The translations under genes were made by a program, and so were the position numbers. From NCBI RefSeq assembly GCF_016592435.1, contig NZ_AP014545.1, positions 1,930,693-1,994,692 of the forward strand: a stretch of 64,000 nt of DNA, written 5' to 3'. Under the pieces are notes generated by a model. That model saw nothing but the letters and a program-made list of their open reading frames with translations, searched no databases and had not been told where the DNA came from. This DNA is from Amphritea japonica ATCC BAA-1530. GTDB lineage: Bacteria > Pseudomonadota > Gammaproteobacteria > Pseudomonadales > Balneatricaceae. Below are positions 1-9,762 of the stretch, piece after piece. The stretch's first letter is position 1; the number at the start of each line of letters is the position of its first letter.

Positions 1-1057
1 TCGGAGTATTAAAATCATCATCCATTGCTGCATAAAAGCGCGCGTCATAATCGTTATCCAGTTCCGCAGCTACAACATCTACACCATTAAGCGCCTGGTA
101 AAAACGTTCCAGCGCACTGCGTGCCTCTTTCAGACTGCTCTCTGAATAATCGATATAGCTACGGTAATGTACGGATGAAAGGAAGTAACGGACCACCTCA
201 GCATCATATTTTTCTAATACATCCCGGATCGTAAAGAAATTACCCAGAGACTTAGACATTTTTTCAGCGTTTACACGAACAGCCCCCGCATGCATCCAGG
301 TATTAGCAAATTTAACCCCGTTCGCAGCTTCGGACTGTGCAATCTCATTCTCGTGGTGAGGGAAAGGCAGATCTGGCCCACCGCCGTGAATATCAAAGGT
401 ATCTCCCAGGCAGCATTTAGACATCGCAGAACACTCGATGTGCCAACCGGGACGGCCAGCCCCCCACGGAGACTCCCAGCTTACCTCACCCTCTTTCGCC
501 GCCTTCCAGAGAACGAAGTCTAATGGGCTTTCTTTTGCATCCTGTACTTCCACCCGGGCACCGGATCGCAAATCATCAACATTTTTATTGGTCAGCTTGC
601 CATAGTCGGCAAATCGCTCAACCCGGTAATAGACATCACCGTTATCTGCAGCATAAGCAAAACCTTTACCTATCAGAACGCCCACCATGTCGATGATATC
701 CTGGATATGAGCCGTCGCACGAGGCTCCTGGTCAGGACGTAACACACTGAGTTTATCTTCATCTTCATGCATAGCATCGATCATGCGCCCGGTCAGTTGA
801 TCCGGACTTTCACCATTGACCGCCGCACGCTTGATAATTTTATCGTCTACATCAGTGATATTTCTGACGTAAGTAACATCCCATCCACGCGCTCGCAGAT
901 AACGAGTAATGACATCAAAAGACACCATAACCCTGGCATGTCCGATATGACAGAAATCGTATACGGTGATACCGCACACATACATGTTGATTTTGCCCTC
1001 TTCCAGTGGTTTAAAGGGGGCTTTCTCTTTAGTCAGGGTGTTATAGATCTGCAGCAT
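1..1057 (-). CDS. cysS: Cysteinyl-tRNA synthetase (CysRS), N-terminal 352 residues; 3' end outside the window
   Basis: Charges tRNA-Cys with cysteine in the cytoplasm. Read on the minus strand from the ATG at 1057, the protein opens MLQIYNTLT and has the class I synthetase HIGH motif at residues 37-40, preceded by Cys28, which matches the first zinc ligand of the family. The KMSKS motif lies at residues 266-270 (about position 250-262). The family is about 460 residues, so roughly the last 110 residues lie to the left of position 1. The gene is divergent from nifJ across about 270 bases that must hold both promoters. In many gammaproteobacteria cysS lies beside glnS; here nifJ and a hemerythrin-like gene separate them. 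The identification is certain; only the missing end is unknown. Confidence 0.97.
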   Translation of the reverse strand, partial: MLQIYNTLTKEKAPFKPLEEGKINMYVCGITVYDFCHIGHARVMVSFDVITRYLRARGWDVTYVRNITDVDDKIIKRAAVNGESPDQLTGRMIDAMHEDEDKLSVLRPDQEPRATAHIQDIIDMVGVLIGKGFAYAADNGDVYYRVERFADYGKLTNKNVDDLRSGARVEVQDAKESPLDFVLWKAAKEGEVSWESPWGAGRPGWHIECSAMSKCCLGDTFDIHGGGPDLPFPHHENEIAQSEAANGVKFANTWMHAGAVRVNAEKMSKSLGNFFTIRDVLEKYDAEVVRYFLSSVHYRSYIDYSESSLKEARSALERFYQALNGVDVVAAELDNDYDARFYAAMDDDFNTP

Positions 1058-1326
1058 CAGGATTCGCTTATGGCTCTGGCAACGTTAAGAATCGAATAAA
1101 AAACAGCTGCCCATTATAGAGGAAACCGGGCAAGAGTTAACAACCCGACGTAAATAACTTTTATAGCTTGTCAGCTTTCTGAAAAAGCAGTCAGGATATT
1201 TGATCCAGAACAATCACTGCACTGATAGTTAATCCATGGCAGCTTTATAAGAATAAACTAATATAAAGCTAGTTCTGATCTGCCGAGTGCAGCCAATAGT
1301 CGCCCTATTTGTTCAGGAGTATCGCC

Positions 1327-4300
1327 ATGAGCACAGCCAGATTTCGTATGATGGATGGTAACGAAGCTGCAGCCTATATAGCCCATCAACTAAATGATGT
1401 TATCGCCATCTATCCGATAACGCCGGCTTCACCGATGGGAGAGATGAGCGATAGCTGGAGTTCAGAAGGGGTTAAAAACCTCTGGGGAGTCGTTCCTGAT
1501 GTTGTAGAACTACAGAGTGAAGGCGGTGCTGCCGGTGCTGTCCATGGTGCATTGCAAGCTGGCGCTAAAACGACCACTTTTACTGCATCACAGGGACTGC
1601 TCCTGAAAATCCCCAATATGTACAAAATTGCCGGCGAACTAACCCCGACAGTCTTTCATATTGCTGCACGCTCCCTGGCAACCCACGCCCTCTCAATCTT
1701 TTGTGACCACAGTGATGTGATGGCTACCCGGGCAACGGGTTTTGCCATGCTGGCATCAAACTCGGTACAAGAAGTGATGGACATGGCCACCATTGCAGAG
1801 ATGGCAACACTCAACGGCCGGGTTCCGGTACTGCATTTTTTTGATGGATTTCGTACCAGTCACGAAGTCAGCAAAGTTGAAGTTGTAACAGAAGCAATGC
1901 TGCGACAACTTGTTGATATGGAGCGGGTGCGCGATTGCCGAAGCCGTGCCCTCTCGCCGGATCATCCTGTGGTGCGAGGCACCTCACAGAATCCTGATAT
2001 CTTCTTCCAGGCCCGTGAAGCCTGTAACCCCTATTACGATGCATTTCCAGAAGTGGTACAGCAGGCTATGGACCATTTTGCCAAAATCACCGGTCGCCAG
2101 TATAAGCTGTACGAATATGAAGGTGCTGCTGACGCAGAGTCGGTGGTTATTCTAATGGGATCCGGAGCTGAAACTGCTGATGAAACTGTCAACTACCTGA
2201 ATAAACAAGGGGCCAAAACCGGCGTATTGAAAGTTCGGCTGTTCCGGCCATTTGATGCAACCCGTTTACTTAATGCCCTGCCAGACAGCGTTAAACAGAT
2301 CGCGGTTCTCGATCGCACCAAAGAACCTGGTGCTGATGGAGAACCCCTGTACAAAGATATTACCACCGCCCTCATGCAATCCATCCTTTCAGGCCAGCAG
2401 TCTGCAACCGAACTGCCTAAGCTGATTGGCGGCCGTTTTGGCCTGTCTTCCAAAGAGTTTACCCCGGCGATGATTAAGGGGGTATTTGATGAACTGAATA
2501 AAACTGACAGCAAGAATCTGTTTACCGTTGGTATTAACGATGATCTGACCCACACCAGCATAACTTACGATGAACAATTCATAACTGACGCCCATAAAGA
2601 CACTTACCAGGCTGTATTCTATGGTTTAGGAGCCGATGGCACCGTCAGTGCCAACAAGAACAGTATTAAAATTATCGGTGACCTGGCAGATTATTATGCC
2701 CAGGGACACTTCGTATATGACTCCAAGAAATCCGGTGCAGTCACCGTTTCACACTTGCGTTTTGGCCCCCGCAAGATTCATTCAGCGTATGAAATACAGA
2801 CAGATCAGGCTGACTTCATCGCCTGCCACCAACCCCGTTTTCTGGATCTCTACCCAATGCTGGACAAAGCACGTAACGGTGCTGTGTTCTTACTCAACAG
2901 CAGCGCATCGCCCGATGAACTTTGGGATACGCTTCCAGAACCGGTGCAACAGACACTGATCAGAAAGCAGATCCGTCTGTTCGCGATAGACGCATATAAA
3001 GTGGCACTCGCCTGCGGCATGGGTAAGCGGATCAACACGATTATGCAAAGCTGTTTCTTTAAGATCTCCGATATCCTGCCAATTGATCAGGCAACAGAAC
3101 TGATCAAAGATGCCGTGCGAAAATCGTACAGCAGCAACCCAAAAGTGATCGAGCTTAATCTGAAAGCGATCGATGCCAGCCTGAATGAGCTTCATTCAAT
3201 ACCCTTACAGGCGAAAGCGACCAGCCGAATTCCAATGCATGAACTCAGCGCCAATAGCGCCAACGATTTTGTCCGTCAGCTAACGGCCGAATTAATAGCC
3301 GGTCATGGTGATAAGGTGCCTGTAAGCGCCCTGTCAGCAGACGGCACCTGGCCGACTGGGACTACCGCTTTTGAAAAACGGGATCTGGCCACCGAACTCC
3401 CTCTTTGGGATGAAGAGCTTTGCACCCATTGTGGTAAGTGTGTGCTGGTCTGCCCGCACAGTGTTATTCGGAGTAAGATTTTCGATCGTTCTTTACTGCA
3501 ACAAGCGCCCGATGGCTTCAGAGCAGTACCCATTAAGGGCGCAAAGGACTTCCCTGAAAACAGCTATATGAGCTATCAGGTTTCTCCTGAAGACTGTACC
3601 GGGTGCACTCTCTGTGTTGATATCTGCCCTATAGTCGATAAACAGCACCCGGAACATAAAGCGATCAACATGGTGCCAAAAGATCAAACCTTTGACATCG
3701 AAAAAGACAACTGGAACTTTTTCCTGTCACTGCCGGAGTTCGACCGTACCACCCTGAAAAATGCAACACTAAAAGGTTCTATGGTGTTCCAGCCTCTTTT
3801 TGAATTCAGTGGGGCTTGCTCCGGCTGCGGAGAAACCTCCTATATTCGCTTAGCCAGCCAACTGTTTGGTGACCGGATGCTGGTCGCTAACGCAACCGGG
3901 TGTTCATCTATATATGGCGGTAACCTGCCCACAACACCCTGGACCAAAAATGCTGATGGCCGGGGTCCGGCCTGGAACAACTCATTGTTTGAAGACAATG
4001 CAGAATTTGGGCTGGGCATGCGAGTCGCATTAGATAAACAAAAAGAATACGCAGGCACTCTGTTGCTCGAACTCCAGCCACAGCTGGACTCAGAACTCGT
4101 TCAAAACCTCATAGAAGAGAAAGAGACAGATGAGGCGGGTATTGAACGCCAGCGCCAATCAATCGAGAAACTGAAACTGGCGCTGGATAGTCTGAGCGAC
4201 AATGACAGCTTTGGTAGTCAGGCAATAGAATTGCGACATCTGGCCGACCAGCTCAGCCGCAAGAGCGTCTGGATCATCGGAGGCGATGGCTGGGCTTATG

Positions 4301-4929
4301 ATATCGGCTTTGGCGGTCTGGACCACGTGCTGGCATCAGGCCGCAATGTAAATATTCTGGTACTGGATACTGAGGTGTACTCCAATACAGGGGGGCAAAC
4401 TTCAAAAGCAACACCGGTTGGCGCGGTAGCTAAGTTTTCCGCCTCAGGAAAGTCGGTGGCTAAGAAGGACCTGGCTCGCATCGCCATGGATTATGAACAT
4501 GTGTACGTCGCTCATGTCGCGTACGCTGCAAAGGATGTACAAACACTGCGGGCATTTCTTGAAGCAGAATCCTATGACGGCCCTTCCCTGATCATCGCGT
4601 ACTCCCCTTGTATAGCGCACGGGTTCGAGATGAAAGACAATCATCTACATCAGAAATTAGCCGTCGACAGCGGCCACTGGCCACTGTTTCGCTATGATCC
4701 ACGGCGAGCAGATGAGCACCAGAACCCCTTGAAACTGGATTCAAAGCAACCCTCTATTCCCTATGCTGAATTTGCCAGTAAAGAAACCCGCTTTAGTTCA
4801 CTACAAAAGGCCCACCCAGCAGAAGCCGCAGCTTTCCTGGATAAAGCTCAGCATGATGTCAGTGAACGATTCAAACGCTACCAACAAATGGCAGAGATGG
4901 ACTGGGAGGAAGCCCCAATACCTAAGTAA
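1327..4929 (+). CDS. nifJ: Pyruvate:ferredoxin (flavodoxin) oxidoreductase
   Basis: Oxidatively decarboxylates pyruvate with CoA to acetyl-CoA and CO2, passing electrons to ferredoxin or flavodoxin. The 1200-residue single chain matches the fused homodimeric family. The N-terminal pyrimidine-binding domain opens with DGNEAAAYIAHQ and the family's YPITPASPMGE. Two 4Fe-4S motifs follow, with cysteines at about 699/702/705/709 and 757/760/763/767, then a CSGCGE segment near 830 and the thiamine diphosphate site (GGDGWAYDIG) near 985. The ATG at 1327 has CAGGAG at 1314-1319; a TTG 18 bases upstream is less likely. The enzyme is oxygen-sensitive in most bacteria, which makes the hemerythrin-like gene just downstream a plausible partner. 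A hairpin follows the stop. Confidence 0.96.
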   Translation: MSTARFRMMDGNEAAAYIAHQLNDVIAIYPITPASPMGEMSDSWSSEGVKNLWGVVPDVVELQSEGGAAGAVHGALQAGAKTTTFTASQGLLLKIPNMYKIAGELTPTVFHIAARSLATHALSIFCDHSDVMATRATGFAMLASNSVQEVMDMATIAEMATLNGRVPVLHFFDGFRTSHEVSKVEVVTEAMLRQLVDMERVRDCRSRALSPDHPVVRGTSQNPDIFFQAREACNPYYDAFPEVVQQAMDHFAKITGRQYKLYEYEGAADAESVVILMGSGAETADETVNYLNKQGAKTGVLKVRLFRPFDATRLLNALPDSVKQIAVLDRTKEPGADGEPLYKDITTALMQSILSGQQSATELPKLIGGRFGLSSKEFTPAMIKGVFDELNKTDSKNLFTVGINDDLTHTSITYDEQFITDAHKDTYQAVFYGLGADGTVSANKNSIKIIGDLADYYAQGHFVYDSKKSGAVTVSHLRFGPRKIHSAYEIQTDQADFIACHQPRFLDLYPMLDKARNGAVFLLNSSASPDELWDTLPEPVQQTLIRKQIRLFAIDAYKVALACGMGKRINTIMQSCFFKISDILPIDQATELIKDAVRKSYSSNPKVIELNLKAIDASLNELHSIPLQAKATSRIPMHELSANSANDFVRQLTAELIAGHGDKVPVSALSADGTWPTGTTAFEKRDLATELPLWDEELCTHCGKCVLVCPHSVIRSKIFDRSLLQQAPDGFRAVPIKGAKDFPENSYMSYQVSPEDCTGCTLCVDICPIVDKQHPEHKAINMVPKDQTFDIEKDNWNFFLSLPEFDRTTLKNATLKGSMVFQPLFEFSGACSGCGETSYIRLASQLFGDRMLVANATGCSSIYGGNLPTTPWTKNADGRGPAWNNSLFEDNAEFGLGMRVALDKQKEYAGTLLLELQPQLDSELVQNLIEEKETDEAGIERQRQSIEKLKLALDSLSDNDSFGSQAIELRHLADQLSRKSVWIIGGDGWAYDIGFGGLDHVLASGRNVNILVLDTEVYSNTGGQTSKATPVGAVAKFSASGKSVAKKDLARIAMDYEHVYVAHVAYAAKDVQTLRAFLEAESYDGPSLIIAYSPCIAHGFEMKDNHLHQKLAVDSGHWPLFRYDPRRADEHQNPLKLDSKQPSIPYAEFASKETRFSSLQKAHPAEAAAFLDKAQHDVSERFKRYQQMAEMDWEEAPIPK

Positions 4930-4958
4930 CTGTTTATTTTGAACAATTTCACCTAGTT

Positions 4959-4982
4959 ACAAGCCCTTTCCAGGGCTTGTTT
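4959..4982 (+). terminator. Probable terminator of nifJ
   Basis: A 9-base stem, ACAAGCCCT (4959-4967) paired with AGGGCTTGT (4972-4980), has a TTCC loop and runs into a short T stretch. It lies 30 bases after the nifJ stop. The T run is short, so read-through is possible. Confidence 0.6.
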
Positions 4983-5131
4983 AAAGTTGTCTGATAGCCA
5001 TTAGTAAATATAGCTGCTGATTATTGACGAATATCAGTAAAGTATTAGAGCAAGCGTACTACTATAGTTTTATCATTCCGTGAACATTTGCTACGCAGTA
5101 GCCTATGCGCGTACAGCCTACAGGTGAATAT

Positions 5132-5680
5132 ATGAGTACAGAAGCACAAAGCCCCGTTAATGATTTTTCCCAGTGTCACGTAGGCATTATTCAGAATTTT
5201 GAAGCCCTGAAAGCACTTGGTACGTCCGATATATCTGACCCTGTGTCGCCTGAAATTCAGACGAGCGCAAAAAGACTGGTACAGTTTTATAAAGAAGTGG
5301 TCCTCAATCACCACCAGGAGGAAGAGCAGGAGCTCTTTAATGTCGTTCTGGATTGCGCTAAACCTGGAAGTGAGCTGACTCAGGCTAAAGCAATGGTTGA
5401 GCGGCTTACCCAGGAACACCGCAATCTGGAAAAGCAGTGGAAAGGTATAGAAGCTGATGTGAAGAAGCTGGCAAAGGGAAAGTTCTCAAAGCTGGACAAA
5501 GATGCGTCGGTGAGTATGGCTGAGAACTATCTGGCTCACGCTCACTACGAAGAGGATGCCTTTCTTCCCTTGTCTGCAGAGATACTCAAAGACACCGGTT
5601 TAGAATCTTTAGGCATCACCCTGCATACCCGGCACGATATGCAAAAAAATCTCTGCCTATATTTAAGGCTAACTACGTAG
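5132..5680 (+). CDS. Hemerythrin-like (HHE cation-binding) protein, C-terminus probably frameshifted
   Basis: Four-helix proteins of this family bind a di-iron centre and carry or sense oxygen, or store iron. Candidate ligands are His16, the HHQEEEQE segment from residue 60, the QEHRNLE segment and HAHYEED near the C-terminus. The ATG at 5132 has CAGGTG ten bases upstream. As read, the protein is 182 residues and ends in LYLRLTT. A seven-A run at 5643-5649 suggests one extra base: with six A the frame would end in KISAYI and stop at 5666, which looks more natural. No oxygen-sensing partner domain is present. Its place after nifJ suggests oxygen or iron protection, but that is inference. A bidirectional terminator separates it from glnS. 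Confidence 0.85.
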   Translation: MSTEAQSPVNDFSQCHVGIIQNFEALKALGTSDISDPVSPEIQTSAKRLVQFYKEVVLNHHQEEEQELFNVVLDCAKPGSELTQAKAMVERLTQEHRNLEKQWKGIEADVKKLAKGKFSKLDKDASVSMAENYLAHAHYEEDAFLPLSAEILKDTGLESLGITLHTRHDMQKNLCLYLRLTT

Positions 5681-5706
5681 CCCATATTGGTAGCAGTCTG
5701 CACTAA

Positions 5707-5740
5707 ACAAAAAACGGTCACCCAGGGTGACCGTTTTTTT
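5707..5740. terminator. Bidirectional terminator between the hemerythrin-like gene and glnS
   Basis: AACGGTCACCC pairs with GGGTGACCGTT, with an A run on the left and a T run on the right, so it can work on both strands. It sits between two converging genes. Confidence 0.92.
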
Positions 5741-5762
5741 ATACGAATGACCAGTAATCAGC

Positions 5763-7445
5763 TTACTTTTTCCAGGTATCACGCAACCCAATGGTCTTGT
5801 TAAATACCGGTGTCTGAGCTGAATGCTCATAGCGGTCAGCCACAAAGTATCCTTCTCGCTCAAATTGAAAACCGGTTTCCGGTGCTGCGTCTACCAGACC
5901 CGGTTCAATCCAGCAGTTTTCAATAACAGAGTAAGAATCCGGGTTGATGTTATCAAGGAAGTTACCTTCGCCTTTGTCAGGTGACTCAACGTTAAACAGG
6001 CGGTCATACACCCGCACAACAGCCTGCTTACCTTCAGTAGCAGAAACCCAGTGCATGACACCCCGAGGCTTCATACCTTCCGGTGGATTTTCACCAACGG
6101 TACCAGGAATCAGTTCAGCATGAACCTCGGTGATTTCGCCGGTTGCGTCTTTAACCAAATCGGTTGCTTTGATCACATAAGCACCGCGCAGACGCATAAA
6201 GTCGCCAGGTACCAGCTTCTTAAATTTCTTCCGGGACAGTGTTGAGTCTTCGTTATAATCGTTACGATCAATATAGAGCTCACGGGTAAATGGCAGCTCA
6301 CGGGTCCCCATCTCTTTCTGAGGGTGCACCGGTGCGCTCAGTGTCTCAACCTCGCCTTCGGGGAAGTTAGTAATAACCAGTTTCAGTGGATTAAGCACGC
6401 ACATAGCGCGGGCGGCATTATCGTTCAGATCTTCACGGATAAAGAACTCGAACTGCGCCATATCAACCACACCGTCAGTCTTAGAAACGGCCAGGCTGTC
6501 ACAGAAGTTACGCACGGCATCAGCCGTGTAACCACGGCGACGCATACCCTGAATAGTCGGCAGACGCGGGTCATCCCAACCGCTTACATGATTTTCATCA
6601 ACCAACTGCTTCAGCTTACGCTTACTGGTGACCGTATAATTGATGTTAAGACGACCAAATTCATACTGGCGCGGCGTACTGGGTACCGGCAGGTTCGCCA
6701 GAAACCACTCATACAAAGGCTGATGATCGGCAAACTCAAGGGTACAGATCGAGTGGGTTACCCCTTCAATCGCATCTTCCTGACCATGAGCAAAATCATA
6801 GCTTGGATAGATACTCCATGTATTACCTGTCTGGTGATGGGTTGCTTTACGAATACGGTAAAGAATTGGATCGCGGAGATTCATGTTCGGTGATGCCATA
6901 TCAATTTTGGCACGCAATACCCGACTCCCCTCCTCAAACTCACCGGTTTTCATCCGTTCGAGCAGATCAAGATTCTCTTCAACGGTACGGCTACGGAACG
7001 GGCTATCTTTACCCGGCGTGGTCGCCCAGCCGCGATATTCACTGGCTTCTTCAGGACTCAGATCACACACATAGGCGTTACCTTCCCGAATCAGGTGCTG
7101 TGCCCATGAATAGAAAGTATCAAAATAATCAGAGGCATAACGCACTTCGCCTGCCCAGTTAAACCCAAGCCAGCGCACATCATCTTTAATGGCATCAACA
7201 AACTCCTGCTCCTCTTTTGACGGATTGGTATCGTCAAAACGCAGGTTACATTCACCGCTGTACTTATTCGCTGTGCCGAAGTTCACACAGATCGATTTGG
7301 CATGACCAATGTGCAGGTAACCATTCGGCTCAGGTGGAAAGCGTGTTACTACTTTTTCCAGTCCCTGCTGCAAATCCTGTTCGATAACCTGATGAATAAA
7401 ATTGGTAGGCTGCTTAGCAGTATTAGTTGCGTCGTTGTTGCTCAT
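5763..7445 (-). CDS. glnS: Glutaminyl-tRNA synthetase
   Basis: Charges tRNA-Gln with glutamine. The 560-residue length is normal. The class I HIGH motif is at residues 45-48, inside the PPEPNGYLHIGHAK signature typical of GlnRS/GluRS, and the KMSKS-equivalent appears as VTSKRKL. The C-terminal anticodon-binding beta-barrels end in TIGLRDTWKK, as usual for GlnRS. The gene converges on the hemerythrin-like gene and diverges from ppiB over about 320 bases. Nothing is missing. Confidence 0.98.
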   Translation of the reverse strand: MSNNDATNTAKQPTNFIHQVIEQDLQQGLEKVVTRFPPEPNGYLHIGHAKSICVNFGTANKYSGECNLRFDDTNPSKEEQEFVDAIKDDVRWLGFNWAGEVRYASDYFDTFYSWAQHLIREGNAYVCDLSPEEASEYRGWATTPGKDSPFRSRTVEENLDLLERMKTGEFEEGSRVLRAKIDMASPNMNLRDPILYRIRKATHHQTGNTWSIYPSYDFAHGQEDAIEGVTHSICTLEFADHQPLYEWFLANLPVPSTPRQYEFGRLNINYTVTSKRKLKQLVDENHVSGWDDPRLPTIQGMRRRGYTADAVRNFCDSLAVSKTDGVVDMAQFEFFIREDLNDNAARAMCVLNPLKLVITNFPEGEVETLSAPVHPQKEMGTRELPFTRELYIDRNDYNEDSTLSRKKFKKLVPGDFMRLRGAYVIKATDLVKDATGEITEVHAELIPGTVGENPPEGMKPRGVMHWVSATEGKQAVVRVYDRLFNVESPDKGEGNFLDNINPDSYSVIENCWIEPGLVDAAPETGFQFEREGYFVADRYEHSAQTPVFNKTIGLRDTWKK

Positions 7446-7769
7446 AGAGGCGTCTTAAATTCCGGCTTAAATCGAGTAGGCGAATATTATAGACAGATGC
7501 CCTGAAGACAACCATAAGTAAGCTGAAATTAATGGTACAGATAACGAAATAAACACAGACTGTTAACCTCCCTTCACCTGCGTCAATAACAGCATCAGGC
7601 AGGTCGCGCATGAAACCGCTCATGAAATATAGTACTCATCTAACCGGGCAAGACTAAAAATCGTTACTAAAGAATCGACACGAAAGAACTTAGACTTGTT
7701 ACGCCGCCTCTGATTCTTTAGTATAATCGCCCCTACACTCAAAAAAGCTTCAGCAGAGGAAACGTAAGT
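7446..7769. promoter_or_regulatory. Divergent glnS / ppiB control region
   Basis: This 324-base stretch holds no gene I can support. It must carry the glnS promoter (leftward) and the ppiB promoter (rightward). A perfect -10 hexamer, TATAAT at 7722-7727, points to ppiB; no convincing -35 box lies at the right distance. AGAGGAAACG about 10 bases before the ppiB ATG is its ribosome site. Confidence 0.45.
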
Positions 7770-8279
7770 ATGATCGTACTGCACACTAACTTCGGCGATA
7801 TCACAATCGAACTGGATTTTGAAAAGGCACCGGGGAGCGCAGCTAACTTCGAAAAATACGTTAAAGACGGTTTCTATGACGGTGTTATTTTTCACCGTGT
7901 TATCGACGGTTTCATGATTCAGGGCGGCGGCTTTGAACCTGGCATGGTCAGTAAGAAAACCGGCGCGTGCATTGAAAACGAAGCCGATAATGGTCTGAGC
8001 AACAAACGTGGTACGCTGGCGATGGCCCGCACTATGGACCCACATAGCGCCTCTGCTCAATTCTTTATCAACGTTAGTGATAACACTTTCCTTGATCATA
8101 CCGCTAAGACTACTGAAGGCTGGGGCTACGCCGTATTTGCCAAAGTAACCGACGGTATGGATATAGTCGAACAAATTAAAGCGGTATCTACCACTTTCCG
8201 TGGCGGACATCAGGATGTACCAGCAGAAGATGTCATCATCACTTCTGCAGAGATCGTGGAAGCAGATACCGCTGAATAA
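7770..8279 (+). CDS. ppiB: Peptidyl-prolyl cis-trans isomerase B (cyclophilin)
   Basis: Speeds cis-trans isomerisation of proline peptide bonds during folding. The 169-residue protein is one cyclophilin domain without signal peptide, so it is the cytoplasmic type. The [13 protein letters not shown] segment with the catalytic arginine, the SAQFFINV segment and the conserved tryptophan in [10 protein letters not shown] are all present. The stop overlaps the lpxH start by one base (TAATG), so the two genes are translationally coupled. The glnS / ppiB-lpxH order is common in gammaproteobacteria. Confidence 0.97.
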   Translation: MIVLHTNFGDITIELDFEKAPGSAANFEKYVKDGFYDGVIFHRVIDGFMIQGGGFEPGMVSKKTGACIENEADNGLSNKRGTLAMARTMDPHSASAQFFINVSDNTFLDHTAKTTEGWGYAVFAKVTDGMDIVEQIKAVSTTFRGGHQDVPAEDVIITSAEIVEADTAE

Positions 8280-8995
8280 TGCGTAAACTGTTCATATCAG
8301 ATCTACACCTCTATAGCGGGCGCCCGGATTTAACCCGGGCGTTGCTGCATTTCCTTTCAACGACCGCTCAAGACTGTGATCAGTTGTATATTCTCGGCGA
8401 CCTGTTCGAAGCCTGGATTGGCGATGACTTTATCCCTGACGATCTTCAACCGGTTATTGATTCCCTCAGCAAACTTTCCCATTCCGGCTGCCAGATTTAC
8501 TTTCAGCATGGTAACAGAGACTTTCTGATCGGCAGTCAATTCGCAGAACTGACTGGCGCTAAATTGCTGGGCGATAGCGAAATTATCCAACTAGCCTCCG
8601 GCAGCGCATTATTAATGCATGGCGACCAGCTGTGTACCGATGACTTGGAATATCAGGCGCTGCGCCAGCAATTAAGAAGTCCGCAATGGCAGGCGGCAGT
8701 ATTAGCCAAATCAGTCCCAGAGCGCCTTGAGATGGCAAAGCAACTGCGCATGGCCAGCGATACCCATACCGCTGGAAAAGCCATGACGATAATGGATGTC
8801 AATCCACAGGCGGTAGCTGATGCGATGACAGCAGCGACAACTGACCTCCTGATTCATGGACACACACACCGCCCTGCTGTTCATCAGCTGGATAACAACA
8901 AGCGTCGTATCGTTCTGGGTGACTGGGATAGAACCGGATGGTATCTGGAAGCATCAGAACAGGGTGAACAGCTGATCGAGTTTGATCTTAATTAA
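8279..8995 (+). CDS. lpxH: UDP-2,3-diacylglucosamine diphosphatase (lipid A synthesis)
   Basis: Hydrolyses UDP-2,3-diacylglucosamine to lipid X and UMP, the fourth step of lipid A synthesis, at the inner face of the inner membrane. The 238-residue metallophosphoesterase shows all the metal motifs: SDLHL, GDLFEAWIGDD, HGNRDFL, MHGDQLCTDD and HGHTHRP. The ATG overlaps the ppiB stop. A hairpin at 9012-9038 follows the gene. Confidence 0.97.
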   Translation: MRKLFISDLHLYSGRPDLTRALLHFLSTTAQDCDQLYILGDLFEAWIGDDFIPDDLQPVIDSLSKLSHSGCQIYFQHGNRDFLIGSQFAELTGAKLLGDSEIIQLASGSALLMHGDQLCTDDLEYQALRQQLRSPQWQAAVLAKSVPERLEMAKQLRMASDTHTAGKAMTIMDVNPQAVADAMTAATTDLLIHGHTHRPAVHQLDNNKRRIVLGDWDRTGWYLEASEQGEQLIEFDLN

Positions 8996-9375
8996 TCACC
9001 CTCTTTAACACAGTAATCAAAATCTCCTTTTGATTACTCAGTCTTTTCTATGTTTACTTTGTGATTTGCTTAAAGATTCAACCCCTTTTCTGCACCACAG
9101 AGAACACAGAGAAAAACACGAAAGCCGGTCTAACCCTTTGATATAAAGATACGTTGATATTATTATTCAGGTCATATTGTTAGCACGGATGCGGCCATTT
9201 CTACTGATAAGTCGGTACTATATCTCTTTATTGCTCGCCTTTAACACCTGCTATCCTGCTGATTTATAATACAAATATGTTCTTTTGGTTATTAGATTCC
9301 CAGAACTATAGTGCCTGGGAGTTATAGTGCCAAAGGGCGCAATAAGTAGCTGTTATACGTAATCAAGGAACTAAG
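8996..9375. other. Intergenic region from lpxH to the first gene cassette
   Basis: No gene is supported here. An 11-base perfect inverted repeat, AGTAATCAAAA (9012-9022) with TTTTGATTACT (9028-9038), may terminate lpxH although it lacks a clean T run. A tandem-like CACAGAGAACACAGAGAA stretch lies near 9098-9115. GTTATAC at 9352-9358 fits the insertion point (core GTTRRRY) in front of the first cassette. No integrase or convincing attI was found. Confidence 0.5.
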
Positions 9376-9762
9376 ATGATCGTAATATTCGGGATAAGGG
9401 AAAAGTTAAATCCAATAAAAACAGAGTTATCCGATGTTATTCATAACTGTATGCAATTGGTTCTAGGCATGCCAGAGGATAAGCGAGCACATCGTTTTAT
9501 TCCCATGGAAAAAGAAGACTTCTACTATCCTGGTGGTCGAAGTGATTCTTACACAGTCATAGAAATAAATATGATGGCTGGTCGGCAGGCAGAAACTCAG
9601 AAAAAGCTGATTAAAGCTCTTTTCCAAGAGATAGAAAATAAACTTTCAATCTCGCCAGTAGACATTGAGATTACCATTAAAGAGCAGGCGCCTCACCAAT
9701 GGGGTTTTCGTGGTATGACAGGTGATGAAGCTAATGACCTTAAGTACAAAGTTAACGTATAA
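9376..9762 (+). CDS. Tautomerase-family protein (cassette gene)
   Basis: The 128-residue protein resembles the longer single-domain tautomerases (Tautomerase_2 type): a beta-strand start, helix HNCMQLVLGMPEDKRAHRF, then VIEINMMAGRQAETQKKLIKALFQEIE and a second beta-alpha unit ending in WGFRGMTGDEAND. Classical tautomerases use an N-terminal proline as the catalytic base after Met removal; here residue 2 is isoleucine, so the usual chemistry is doubtful. GGAAC lies before the ATG, and the stop codon overlaps the R'' core of the attC at 9757. First cassette of cluster 1. Substrate unknown. Confidence 0.8.
   Translation: MIVIFGIREKLNPIKTELSDVIHNCMQLVLGMPEDKRAHRFIPMEKEDFYYPGGRSDSYTVIEINMMAGRQAETQKKLIKALFQEIENKLSISPVDIEITIKEQAPHQWGFRGMTGDEANDLKYKVNV

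Noticed and set aside
6324-6893. A 189-codon plus-strand frame opposite glnS
   Set aside because: Shadow of glnS with no recognisable protein.
7620-8210. A 196-codon minus-strand frame opposite ppiB
   Set aside because: It lies antisense to a certain gene (ppiB), shows no recognisable domain and has no ribosome site; a shadow frame.
9098-9120. CACAGAGAACACAGAGAAAAACAC as a CRISPR or tandem repeat
   Set aside because: Only two short, imperfect units occur together; there is no spacer pattern. This kind of stretch is common between genes in marine gammaproteobacteria.
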